Shown here: one piece after another, positions 8,075-13,819 of the stretch | Layout: the number at the start of each line of letters is the position of its first letter | How positions within the stretch are numbered: position 1 is the stretch's first letter | Assembly (NCBI GenBank): GCA_030642405.1 | Contig: DAOWNV010000042.1 | Span: 1-13,819, forward strand | DNA length: 13,819 nt | Source: Desulfosarcina sp. | Lineage (GTDB): Bacteria; Desulfobacterota; Desulfobacteria; Desulfobacterales; Desulfosarcinaceae | Direction: 5' to 3' | Position numbers and translations under genes: made by a program | Notes under the pieces: generated by a model | Told to the model about the DNA's origin: nothing | The model's input: only the letters and a program-made list of their open reading frames with translations | Databases searched by the model: none

Positions 8075-9076
8075 ATGAACTGGTTTAAGAAAAAAGAGGA
8101 GACACAACAAGAGGAAGATTCACAGGCTACAGAAGAATTACCGGAAGAGGATACTCCTTTCGAAAAAAACAGACGGGGCTTGTTTACCCGCTTGAAATCC
8201 GGTCTTACCAAAACCAGGGAGATCCTTACAACGGATATCGATGACCTGTTCCTGGGCAAGAAACTGCTTGACGAGGAGATGCTCGAGGAGCTGGAGGAAC
8301 GATTGATCACGGCTGACATGGGTGTTACAACCACCATGGAGATCATTGATAAAATCGCTAAAAAACGCTCCAGGATTCCAAATTCCAAAGAATTGAGAGC
8401 CGCTCTGAAAGAAGAAATCCTTGCTTATTTTAACCCATCGACCACCATGGAAACCGATATAAATGTCAAACCACATGTGGTTATGGTGGTGGGCGTCAAC
8501 GGTGTGGGGAAAACCACAACTATCGGAAAACTGGCGGCGCATGAGTTCAACAAAGGTAAAAAAGTGCTGATTGCTGCGGCCGACACCTTCCGGGCCGCAG
8601 CTATTGAACAGATCGCCATCTGGGCGGAGCGGAGCGGTGCCGACATCGTTCGCCACAAAGACAATGCCGACCCGGCAGCCGTTGCCTATGACAGTGTTGA
8701 TGCCGCCATATCGAGAAATAAAGATATTGTCTTCGTAGATACCGCCGGACGTCTCCACACCAAAGTCAACCTGATGGAAGAGATAAAAAAAATACAACGA
8801 ACCCTGAACAAACGACTCCCCGGCGCTCCCCATGAGGTACTGTTGGTCCTGGATGCCACAACCGGACAAAACGCCCTGGCACAGGCCAAGACATTCAACG
8901 AGGCGTTGGGCGTTACCGCCATAGCACTCACCAAATTAGACGGTACGGCCAAAGGCGGGATTGTTGTAAGCATCTGCAGCGAATTGGAAATACCATTGAA
9001 GTACATCGGTGTTGGAGAGGCAGTGGAAGATTTGCAGATCTTCGATCCGGAAAAATTTGTCGAAGCGTTATTTTAA
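8075..9076 (+). CDS. ftsY: Signal recognition particle receptor FtsY
   Basis: SRP receptor GTPase that docks ribosome-SRP complexes at the inner membrane for co-translational insertion. The protein has 333 residues: a short acidic N-terminal stretch (about 1-35, rich in Glu), the helical N domain, then the SRP GTPase G domain. GTPase motifs are G1 GVNGVGKTT at 140-148, DTFRAAAIEQ as G2, DTAGR at 222-226 and TKLDGTAKGG from 286. The C-terminus reads GVGEAVEDLQIFD, with Ile where most relatives have Pro. The N-terminal A region is short, as in many non-enteric bacteria. A ribosome binding site AGGGG lies 11 bases before the ATG, slightly far. It follows smc, an arrangement also known from Bacillus. 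Its TAA overlaps the stop codon of the opposing gene. Confidence 0.96.
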   Translation: MNWFKKKEETQQEEDSQATEELPEEDTPFEKNRRGLFTRLKSGLTKTREILTTDIDDLFLGKKLLDEEMLEELEERLITADMGVTTTMEIIDKIAKKRSRIPNSKELRAALKEEILAYFNPSTTMETDINVKPHVVMVVGVNGVGKTTTIGKLAAHEFNKGKKVLIAAADTFRAAAIEQIAIWAERSGADIVRHKDNADPAAVAYDSVDAAISRNKDIVFVDTAGRLHTKVNLMEEIKKIQRTLNKRLPGAPHEVLLVLDATTGQNALAQAKTFNEALGVTAIALTKLDGTAKGGIVVSICSELEIPLKYIGVGEAVEDLQIFDPEKFVEALF

Positions 9077-9648
9077 ACCGCCATCTGGTTTCCGGATTTC
9101 CGATAAAACTTAATACCGATCAAACCCAACTTTTTAATCTGGTTATCCGCTTCAAAAAACTGGATGGTTCTCAATGCGTCGGCATCGATTCCGGGGACAG
9201 CCACCACAGGGCGAATATATTGTGCCGGCTGACTTTTCTCCCCGTTTCCAACAAGATCCGTCATACTTAGAATGCCGAGCAGCGTATAGGGACTGGGTAC
9301 ATCCGACAAAACAGCCATCATCGATGAATCGCACCTGAGCCTGTTTAAAAACAGATCCAGCGGATTGCGGGTCCAACGGGTGCTGAACACCCAGTTACTT
9401 ACTTTTTTCGAATACCCTGAAAGTTTCCATCTCCCGACACGGCGATTATTAAGAATGGCAACGACTGAAAATTCGCAGGATCGCCCTTTGGATATGGTCT
9501 CATTACGATTGTAACTCAGGTATTTGAGATTTTGTGTCTTTTCAGGCATGCCCCCGATAACCAACACGTCTTTCAACAAAGGCACGTTCGGTGTCACAAC
9601 CCTATTTACAGATTGAATCAGATCATCGACAAAATCATTGTTCATCAT
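9073..9648 (-). CDS. Unrecognised protein of about 191 residues
   Basis: No family is recognised. The open frame runs in from 9699 (TTG). The tandem ATG codons at 9648 and 9645 are the likelier start because a G-rich stretch (ggggg) lies just ahead of them. The predicted protein is probably cytosolic: no signal peptide, no clear membrane segment and no zinc-type cysteine cluster. Recognisable local features are a basic, Trp-containing middle (WKLSGYSKKVSNW, then STRWTRNPLDLF), a hydrophobic VVAVPGIDADAL segment and a basic C-terminus. It is third in line behind nth and xth on the same strand, 95 bp after xth, so it may be transcribed with them. Its TAA overlaps the ftsY stop codon. That this strand is the coding one is supported by frame length and lack of a competing frame, not by homology. 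Confidence 0.55.
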   Translation of the reverse strand: MMNNDFVDDLIQSVNRVVTPNVPLLKDVLVIGGMPEKTQNLKYLSYNRNETISKGRSCEFSVVAILNNRRVGRWKLSGYSKKVSNWVFSTRWTRNPLDLFLNRLRCDSSMMAVLSDVPSPYTLLGILSMTDLVGNGEKSQPAQYIRPVVAVPGIDADALRTIQFFEADNQIKKLGLIGIKFYRKSGNQMAV

Positions 9649-9743
9649 GGCCCCCAATCCAGGCCGATTCAACGACAAAATTTGAATCCAATTCACCAAT
9701 TGACATCCATTCGGCTATCAGTCAACAGCTTTTTAGATTTACG

Positions 9744-10535
9744 CTATATTTCCAATATCAACCCAACCGGGCAATGATCCGATCCAAAAATATCGTTGTC
9801 GATAAAGGCATCTTTCACCCATCCTTTATCGATAATGTCATCGGAAACAAAAAAATAGTCGATACGCCACCCGGCGTTGTTTTTTCGCGCGTTGAACCGG
9901 TAAGACCACCATGAATATTTAACCATATCCGGATATAGAGTACGGAAAGTATCCACATATCCCATGTCGACGATGCGGTCCATCCACTGGCGCTCGATGG
10001 GCAAAAATCCGGAACGTTTGGAATTGGGTCCGGGGTTCTTCAAATCGATTTCGTTGTGGGCCGTATTGAAATCACCGGTAATGATCAGGCTTTTTCCCTG
10101 TTTGCGAAGGTTTTCCGTGTAATCGAAAAAGGCCTGGTAAAAGCCCAGCTTGTACTGGAGGCGTTCGTCGCTCATCTGGCCATTGGGAAAATAGACGTTA
10201 AAAAAGGTGAAGGCATCGAACTCCAGTTCCACGATGCGGCCTTCATCGTCAAAACGGGAGATTCCGATCCCGTGTCGCACCGCTTTGGGAGTCAGCCGGG
10301 AATAGGCAGCCACACCGCTGTACCCTTTTTTTACCGAAGCGAAGGAAAAGGCAGCTTCTTCGTACTCGTCGATCTCCTTCATGGCCGAAGTCAACTGCGC
10401 CTCCTGTAGTTTGGTTTCCTGAAGCCCCACAATGTCCGCGTCCAGGCTACGTATAGACGGCAAAAAATCCTTTTTCATAACGGCCCGGTAGCCGTTGACG
10501 TTCCATGAGATCAGTTTGAAGGTCTGGCTGGGCAT
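9744..10535 (-). CDS. xth: Exodeoxyribonuclease III (AP endonuclease)
   Basis: Mg-dependent exonuclease III family enzyme that cuts the DNA backbone 5' of abasic sites and trims 3' blocking groups in base excision repair. The protein has 263 residues in the endonuclease/exonuclease/phosphatase fold. Motifs in order: SWNVNG (residues 10-15), LQETK with metal-binding Glu40, NVYFPNG, TGDFNTAHNEID, WWSYRFNARKNNAGWRIDY, and C-terminal GSDHCPVGL with the catalytic Asp-His pair. The ATG at 10535 was chosen over an upstream TTG at 10592 because an AAGGAGA ribosome binding site lies 9 bases before it and homology starts at once with KLISWN. It lies 66 bp downstream of nth on the same strand, which joins a glycosylase/AP lyase with an AP endonuclease. 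Confidence 0.95.
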   Translation of the reverse strand: MPSQTFKLISWNVNGYRAVMKKDFLPSIRSLDADIVGLQETKLQEAQLTSAMKEIDEYEEAAFSFASVKKGYSGVAAYSRLTPKAVRHGIGISRFDDEGRIVELEFDAFTFFNVYFPNGQMSDERLQYKLGFYQAFFDYTENLRKQGKSLIITGDFNTAHNEIDLKNPGPNSKRSGFLPIERQWMDRIVDMGYVDTFRTLYPDMVKYSWWSYRFNARKNNAGWRIDYFFVSDDIIDKGWVKDAFIDNDIFGSDHCPVGLILEI

Positions 10536-10544
10536 ATGCGAAGT

Positions 10545-10551
10545 TCTCCTT
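10545..10551 (-). promoter_or_regulatory. Ribosome binding site that fixes the xth start
   Basis: On the - strand the sequence reads AAGGAGA, 9 bases before the ATG at 10535. This supports that ATG rather than the TTG at 10592. Starting at the TTG would add 19 residues with no family resemblance, encoded partly by an inverted repeat. Confidence 0.7.
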
Positions 10552-10561
10552 CTTAGGGCCA

Positions 10562-10589
10562 GCGCAAAAACAACTTCACATTTTTGCGC
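10562..10589 (-). repeat. Perfect 9-bp inverted repeat between nth and xth
   Basis: GCGCAAAAA (10562-10570) and TTTTTGCGC (10581-10589) are exact inverted copies around a 10-base loop. It lies in the 66-bp gap between the nth stop codon and the xth ribosome binding site. No T-run follows on the - strand, so it may be an mRNA hairpin, a weak terminator or an attenuating element rather than a standard terminator. Confidence 0.5.
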
Positions 10590-10601
10590 CAACCCTTAAT
10601 G

Positions 10602-11270
10602 TTATCGGTGCCGTTCCACACCGGTCTGCGGGCACATTTCCGCCACCGGACACCGACTACAAAATGGGGAAACGGGGCGGCACAAAACCTGACCGAAGGC
10701 TACAAGCAATTCATTGTAACGAACCCAATGACGTTTGGGCAGTTTTTTCCGTAGCGCCTGTTCTGTCTTGTCCGGTGTTTTTGTCTTCACATAACCGATA
10801 CGGTTGCTGATCCGGTGAACATGTGTATCAACACAGATAGCCGGGATTTTAAATCCTTCCACAAGAACCAGGTTGGCGGTTTTCCGGCCCACACCGGGCA
10901 AAGCGGTTAGTTCCTCCAAGGTATTGGGAACTTCACCACCGTGTTGCTCTATCAATATGCGGCTGATGGAAATAAGCCGTTTAGCTTTGGTAGGATAAAA
11001 ACCAACTGGATATATTAGCTTTTCTATTTCCCCGGGCGCCAGTTTAACCATCACCTCAGGGGTTCTCGCCACAGCCGACAGGCGTTGGGCCGCTTGGCCG
11101 GTCACCTCGTCTTTGGTACGCAAGGACAACAGCGTGGAAACCAGAACTTCAAATGGAGTGGCCCCCCGATTGGCGATAAAAGTGATAATGGGCGGATTCC
11201 ACGCGCGATAATTGGATTCGATAACAGCGACAAAGCGGTCGATATCAAAAGGGCATTTCTTTTCAGTCAT
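10602..11270 (-). CDS. nth: Endonuclease III (DNA glycosylase/AP lyase)
   Basis: Base excision repair enzyme that removes oxidised pyrimidines and cleaves the resulting abasic site. The protein has 222 residues (E. coli 211). The helix-hairpin-helix LPGVGRKTA is at residues 124-132 with the catalytic Lys130. The catalytic Asp148 lies in VDTHVHR. The C-terminal iron-sulfur loop is C197-X6-C204-X2-C207-X5-C213, the standard 4Fe-4S spacing. The helix near residue 50 reads LLSLRTKDEVT, a variant of the LSAQTTD motif in E. coli that is closer to thermophile and archaeal sequences. The ATG at 11270 begins MTEKKC, and no strong ribosome binding site is visible. It is the first gene of a leftward group with xth, and its 5' end faces lexA across 255 bp. 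Confidence 0.95.
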   Translation of the reverse strand: MTEKKCPFDIDRFVAVIESNYRAWNPPIITFIANRGATPFEVLVSTLLSLRTKDEVTGQAAQRLSAVARTPEVMVKLAPGEIEKLIYPVGFYPTKAKRLISISRILIEQHGGEVPNTLEELTALPGVGRKTANLVLVEGFKIPAICVDTHVHRISNRIGYVKTKTPDKTEQALRKKLPKRHWVRYNELLVAFGQVLCRPVSPFCSRCPVAEMCPQTGVERHR

Positions 11271-11336
11271 GGATGTCGTTTCTTTAGGTACCTTGCAGGG
11301 ACGAAGGATGAGGCGGCCCGCAGATATATAACTTGT

Positions 11337-11426
11337 TTACGAAGCTGCCTGAACTTCATACACCGGCTGTCCATCAAGGTAAACCCCATCGTTGGTGTAA
11401 ACGATTCTTTTCACGAACAGCATCAT
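11337..11426 (-). CDS. Possible 29-residue small protein in the nth-lexA gap
   Basis: A short frame opens with two ATG codons at 11426 and 11423 and ends with TAA at 11337-11339. It encodes a peptide containing KRIVYTNDGVYLDGQ followed by PVYEVQAAS. The composition looks protein-like (alternating hydrophobic and polar residues), but 30 open codons can occur by chance and no good ribosome binding site precedes it. It could be a real small protein, a gene remnant or noise. Confidence 0.2.
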   Translation of the reverse strand: MMLFVKRIVYTNDGVYLDGQPVYEVQAAS

Positions 11427-11428
11427 TT

Positions 11429-11460
11429 TGTAAAGCGATAAATACATTTTAAACTTTACA
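11429..11460. repeat. Inverted repeat upstream of the lexA promoter
   Basis: TGTAAAG (11429-11435) and CTTTACA (11454-11460) are exact inverted copies with an 18-base AT-rich centre. The right arm runs into the hexamer series TTTACA-TTGACA-TTTACA at 11455-11472. It could be a regulator site serving the divergent promoters, but 7-bp arms in AT-rich DNA can also arise by chance. Confidence 0.3.
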
Positions 11461-11461
11461 T

Positions 11462-11486
11462 TGACATTTACATTTATACTATGTCA
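11462..11486. promoter_or_regulatory. Candidate operator overlapping the lexA promoter
   Basis: TGACAT (11462-11467) and ATGTCA (11481-11486) form a perfect inverted repeat with a 13-base centre. The site lies over the -35 box and most of the spacer of the predicted lexA promoter, where a repressor would block transcription. LexA repressors commonly regulate their own genes, so this LexA is the obvious candidate binder. It does not match the E. coli SOS box. The assignment is inference. Confidence 0.4.
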
Positions 11487-11494
11487 TCTATAAT
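11467..11494 (+). promoter_or_regulatory. Candidate sigma-70-type promoter for lexA
   Basis: TTTACA (11467-11472) and TATAAT (11489-11494) are spaced by 16 bases. The start codon is 31 bp further on, behind an AAGGGA ribosome binding site. The neighbouring TTGACA (11461-11466) matches the -35 consensus better but is 22 bases from the -10 box, too far to pair with it. Confidence 0.55.
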
Positions 11495-11525
11495 CAAAAA
11501 CAAGATCTGAGCAAAAAGGGACAAG

Positions 11526-12146
11526 ATGGCAACCGAACTGACACCCGGACAAAAACGGCTTTTGGATTATTTAAAGACCGTCGTCCAAAACACCGGCGAG
11601 ACACCCAGTCTCCGACAGGCGGCCCGGGATCTGGGAATCAGCCACGCTGCCGTTTCCCAGGGACTGAAACGACTGGAACAAAAAGGGATGGTTAAACGCC
11701 AAGGCCGTTACAGCCGAACCCTTCATCTGCTTAACCCCACCGGTGAGACGGCAGCAGCCCAGCGGTGGATCGAAGTGCCGGTGGTAGGCCGGGTCACCGC
11801 AGGCCTGCCCCTATATGCCCAACAGGAGTGGGAAGGGAGTTTGGTGCTAGACGGCAATCTATATCACGGCCAACATTTTTTTGCCCTGCGGGTACGCGGA
11901 GACTCCATGAAAAATGCTGGAATCCTGGATGGAGACATGGCCATTTGCACCCCGCGCCAGCATGCTGAAAACGGCGAAATCATCGTGGCTCTGATCCACG
12001 GAGAAGAGGCTACGGTAAAGCGTTTTTTTCTTCATCGGGATCACGTGGAGCTGCGGCCGGAAAACCCAGACTATCCGATCCTGCACTATGGATTCGATGA
12101 GGTGCTGGTGCAAGGGAAAATCATAGGAATCCAGCGAGTATTGTAG
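11526..12146 (+). CDS. lexA: LexA-type SOS repressor, self-cleaving
   Basis: Transcriptional repressor with an N-terminal winged helix-turn-helix and a C-terminal S24 serine protease domain that cuts itself when RecA filaments form on damaged DNA. The protein has 206 residues (E. coli 202). The cleavage bond Ala92-Gly93 (VGRVTAGLP), the nucleophile Ser127 (RGDSM) and the general base Lys165 (EATVKRF) are all present. The helix-turn-helix covers about residues 27-58. Its recognition segment (ISHAAVSQGLKRLEQKG) is unlike that of E. coli LexA, so the operator is probably different. The ATG at 11526 follows AAGGGA at good spacing. It leads a cassette with a DUF72 gene and an imuB-like gene, the position of LexA2 in known translesion cassettes. 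An inverted repeat over its promoter suggests self-regulation. Confidence 0.9.
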   Translation: MATELTPGQKRLLDYLKTVVQNTGETPSLRQAARDLGISHAAVSQGLKRLEQKGMVKRQGRYSRTLHLLNPTGETAAAQRWIEVPVVGRVTAGLPLYAQQEWEGSLVLDGNLYHGQHFFALRVRGDSMKNAGILDGDMAICTPRQHAENGEIIVALIHGEEATVKRFFLHRDHVELRPENPDYPILHYGFDEVLVQGKIIGIQRVL

Positions 12147-12165
12147 GAGTAAAAAGACAACAGCC

Positions 12166-12987
12166 ATGTCAAACAGGGACGATAAAAATTCCCGGCAAAT
12201 TTTGGTGGGAACCAGCGGATATGCCTACAACGAATGGGTGGATGCCGGATTCTATCCACCGGAAACCGGCGCTGCCCGTATGCTGACGCACTATGCCGGT
12301 GTCTTCCCCATTACCGAAATCAATTACACCTGGTACCAGATGCCCAAGGCTCCTGCCATAGACCGTATGCGCAAAAAAGCACCGGAAGGGTTTCGCTTTG
12401 CCGCCAAGCTTACCCGTACCCTGACCCACGAGGTGGATCCCGACGGTTGGCCGGCCCAGGCAGCCCTGTACAAAGAAGGGATCGCTCCGCTGATGCAATC
12501 GGGTCAGCTTTTGGCCGTGCTGGTGCAGTTGCCTCCCTTTTTTCGGCGTACTCCCAACAACCGCCGCTACCTGGCTCGGCTATTGGATGCTCTTGCCGGG
12601 TTACCGATAGCCGTGGAGTTTCGCCACGTCTCCTGGGCCGTGGACCAAGTCTTTACCGGCCTCCGGGAACGTCGTGTGGCACTGGCCTGCGTAGACGTTC
12701 CGGCCCTGCCGGACCTGTTCCCGCCACTTGCCGTCGTTACCAACCCGGACCTGTTTTACCTCCGCTTCCACGGCCGCAATGCCAAGGGTTGGCGGTCAGG
12801 GAACATGCAACATCAGTTCGACTACAACTACAGCTATGAAGAGTTGGCCGAGTGGTCCCGGTCACAAATCCCCGAAATGGCCAGACAAACCAAAACCGGC
12901 ATCATTTTTTTCAATAACCATGTCCGTGGACAAGCTCCTGAAAATGCTCGGATGTTGGCCGAGCAGTTGGAAGGGCTGGTTTATTGA
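12166..12987 (+). CDS. DUF72 family protein (YecE-like TIM barrel)
   Basis: Member of the DUF72/YecE family, a TIM-barrel fold with no established biochemical role. The protein has 273 residues, within the usual range. Family landmarks in order: VGTSGYAYNEW (residues 13-23) with FYPPE after it, the EINYTWYQMP strand near 52, FRFAAKL, LLAVLVQLPPFF, IAVEFRHVSW near 145, FYLRFHGRNAKGW and the C-terminal IIFFNNHVRGQAPENA. It starts 19 bp after lexA and ends 15 bp before the imuB-like gene, so all three are probably one transcript. The closest ribosome-binding-like sequence, AGGAG, overlaps the lexA stop codon and is 16 bases from the ATG, so its translation may depend on that of lexA. The location suggests a part in SOS-controlled repair, but nothing in the sequence shows what it does. 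Confidence 0.92.
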   Translation: MSNRDDKNSRQILVGTSGYAYNEWVDAGFYPPETGAARMLTHYAGVFPITEINYTWYQMPKAPAIDRMRKKAPEGFRFAAKLTRTLTHEVDPDGWPAQAALYKEGIAPLMQSGQLLAVLVQLPPFFRRTPNNRRYLARLLDALAGLPIAVEFRHVSWAVDQVFTGLRERRVALACVDVPALPDLFPPLAVVTNPDLFYLRFHGRNAKGWRSGNMQHQFDYNYSYEELAEWSRSQIPEMARQTKTGIIFFNNHVRGQAPENARMLAEQLEGLVY

Positions 12988-13002
12988 GTTTGTTAGGTTC
13001 CC

Positions 13003-13819
13003 ATGGAACGATCCATCATACATATAAATGTCGCCGACTTCGCCGTGGCCGTGGAACGGGCGTTGGATCGCCGGCTTCGCAACAGGCCGGTGATCATCGC
13101 ACCAAAGGGTGCTGCCCGAGCCACGGTATACGACATGAGCGAAGAGGCTTTTCAAGCCGGGGTGAGAAAACACATGCCCTTGCACCGAGCCCTTGGTCGT
13201 TGCAGGGATACCCATGTCCTGTCTCCACGTCCGGAGCGCTACGCCCAGGCCATGGCCCGGATGCTGAAAGCCGCCCTGCCCTGCTCACCTCTCGTCGAAC
13301 CGGGTGACGGCGACGGGCATTTGTTCGTGGATGTTACCGGCAGCAGCCGCCTGCTTGGACCGCCTGTGGATGTGGCCTGGCAATTGGGCCGCCGGATTAA
13401 GGAAGATATGGATCTCTCCCCCATCTGGTCCCTGGCCACCAACAAACTGATTGCCAAAACCGCCTCAAGACTGGTCAAACCCTTAGGTGAATATATTGTC
13501 GACCCTGGAGACGAGACAGCTTTTCTGGCCCCTTTGCCACTTTTTCTGGTGCCGGGCATCGAGCCTGGCGATTTGGCACGTTTGAATGACTTCAATATTA
13601 CCCGGGTGTCTCAGACCACCGCCTTTACCGCCAGCCAGATGCAAACCCTTTTCGGCCGGCGGGGTTCCTTTATCCATGACCGGCTTCGCGGCATCGATCC
13701 ATCGCCCGTCCGCCCCGTAAGCAAACCGCCACCACGAGTTATCCAATACTTGAAATTCGATAATGACAGCAATGACCGACGGCAGGTGGAACGAAGCCTT
13801 TACCGACTGACGGAACAGG
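13003..13819 (+). CDS. imuB: ImuB-like, catalytically inactive Y-family DNA polymerase homologue (3' end outside window)
   Basis: The frame is open from the ATG at 13003 to the window edge: 272 residues of a longer protein. A TAG at 12994-12996 leaves this ATG as the only upstream start. Y-family features are a palm-start motif IHINVADFAVAVE (7-18), LFVDVTGSSRLLG (107-119), LATNKLIAKTASRLVKP (144-160) and a helix-hairpin-helix segment PLFLVPGIEPGD (179-190). The catalytic residues are changed: the first Asp (IHID in DinB) is Asn9, the Asp-Glu pair of SIDEAYLDVT aligns with Gly105-His106, and the nucleotide-contacting Tyr/Arg of SYEAR are Glu and Phe (SEEAF, 46-50). ImuB proteins also lack these residues and serve as a beta-clamp-binding hub for DnaE2. 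The C-terminal clamp-binding motif would lie outside the window. It follows the DUF72 gene by 15 bp. Confidence 0.8.
   Translation, partial: MERSIIHINVADFAVAVERALDRRLRNRPVIIAPKGAARATVYDMSEEAFQAGVRKHMPLHRALGRCRDTHVLSPRPERYAQAMARMLKAALPCSPLVEPGDGDGHLFVDVTGSSRLLGPPVDVAWQLGRRIKEDMDLSPIWSLATNKLIAKTASRLVKPLGEYIVDPGDETAFLAPLPLFLVPGIEPGDLARLNDFNITRVSQTTAFTASQMQTLFGRRGSFIHDRLRGIDPSPVRPVSKPPPRVIQYLKFDNDSNDRRQVERSLYRLTEQ

Noticed and set aside
8138..8869. 243-residue open frame on the - strand inside ftsY
   Set aside because: Fully antisense to a recognised GTPase with every motif intact; composition (rich in Cys, His, Phe) is typical of a reverse-strand shadow.
9649..9699. Longer form of the unrecognised gene starting at the TTG at 9699
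   Set aside because: Rare start codon with no clear ribosome binding site; the tandem ATGs at 9648/9645 are more likely, though the longer form is not excluded.
9744..10592. Longer xth starting at the TTG at 10592
   Set aside because: The extra 19 residues have no family match and cover an inverted repeat; the ATG at 10535 has a good ribosome binding site.
11085..11441. 118-residue + strand frame upstream of lexA
   Set aside because: Mostly antisense to nth, no recognisable domain, and it runs through the lexA regulatory region.
11455..11472. Tandem hexamers as a CRISPR-like or satellite repeat
   Set aside because: Only three 6-base units with no spacers; better explained as overlapping promoter/operator sequence.
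11461..11494. TTGACA at 11461 paired with TATAAT at 11489 as the lexA promoter
   Set aside because: The 22-base spacer is too long; TTTACA at 11467 gives 16 bases and is preferred.
12984..13307. 107-residue + strand frame over the start of the imuB-like gene
   Set aside because: Out of frame with the clear Y-family homology that starts at 13003; Arg/Gly/Ser-rich shadow.

Overview
The window looks like a bacterial chromosome segment of roughly 50% GC, densely packed with genes and mostly housekeeping. There is no tRNA, rRNA, CRISPR array, transposase or phage gene. The smc-ftsY pair, the plant-plastid-like ornithine carbamoyltransferase and a lexA-led translesion cassette would fit a Desulfobacterota (sulfate-reducer-type, former Deltaproteobacteria) genome. 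That assignment is inferred from protein resemblance and gene order, not from a search.

Left part (1-4266, + strand): a run of metabolic genes. It starts with the 3' two-thirds of an ornithine aminotransferase (rocD-like) that carries a one-base frameshift near position 141. Then come argF (ornithine carbamoyltransferase), pyrB (aspartate carbamoyltransferase catalytic chain) and glpK (glycerol kinase). The first three share ornithine or carbamoyl phosphate as substrate, so this part sits at the arginine/pyrimidine branch point. glpK is a metabolic outsider in the same run. Spacing is tight, and clear Shine-Dalgarno sequences precede argF, pyrB and glpK.

Middle part (4286-9076, + strand): a plausible sigma-70-type promoter precedes smc (chromosome condensation ATPase), followed by ftsY (SRP receptor GTPase). 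The ftsY stop codon overlaps that of an unrecognised gene on the opposite strand.

Right part (9073-13819): a DNA-repair block. On the - strand lie nth (endonuclease III), xth (exonuclease III family AP endonuclease) and the unrecognised gene, in that order of transcription. Diverging from nth on the + strand is a three-gene cassette: an atypical LexA, a DUF72 protein, and the N-terminal 272 residues of a Y-family polymerase homologue whose catalytic acidic residues are replaced, as in ImuB. The cassette resembles the SOS mutagenesis operons lexA2-imuA-imuB-dnaE2, but a DUF72 gene sits where imuA would be. The lexA promoter region holds an inverted repeat between its -35 and -10 boxes, a candidate operator. 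This cassette is the most interesting part of the window. It runs off the right edge, where a dnaE2-type polymerase gene would be expected.
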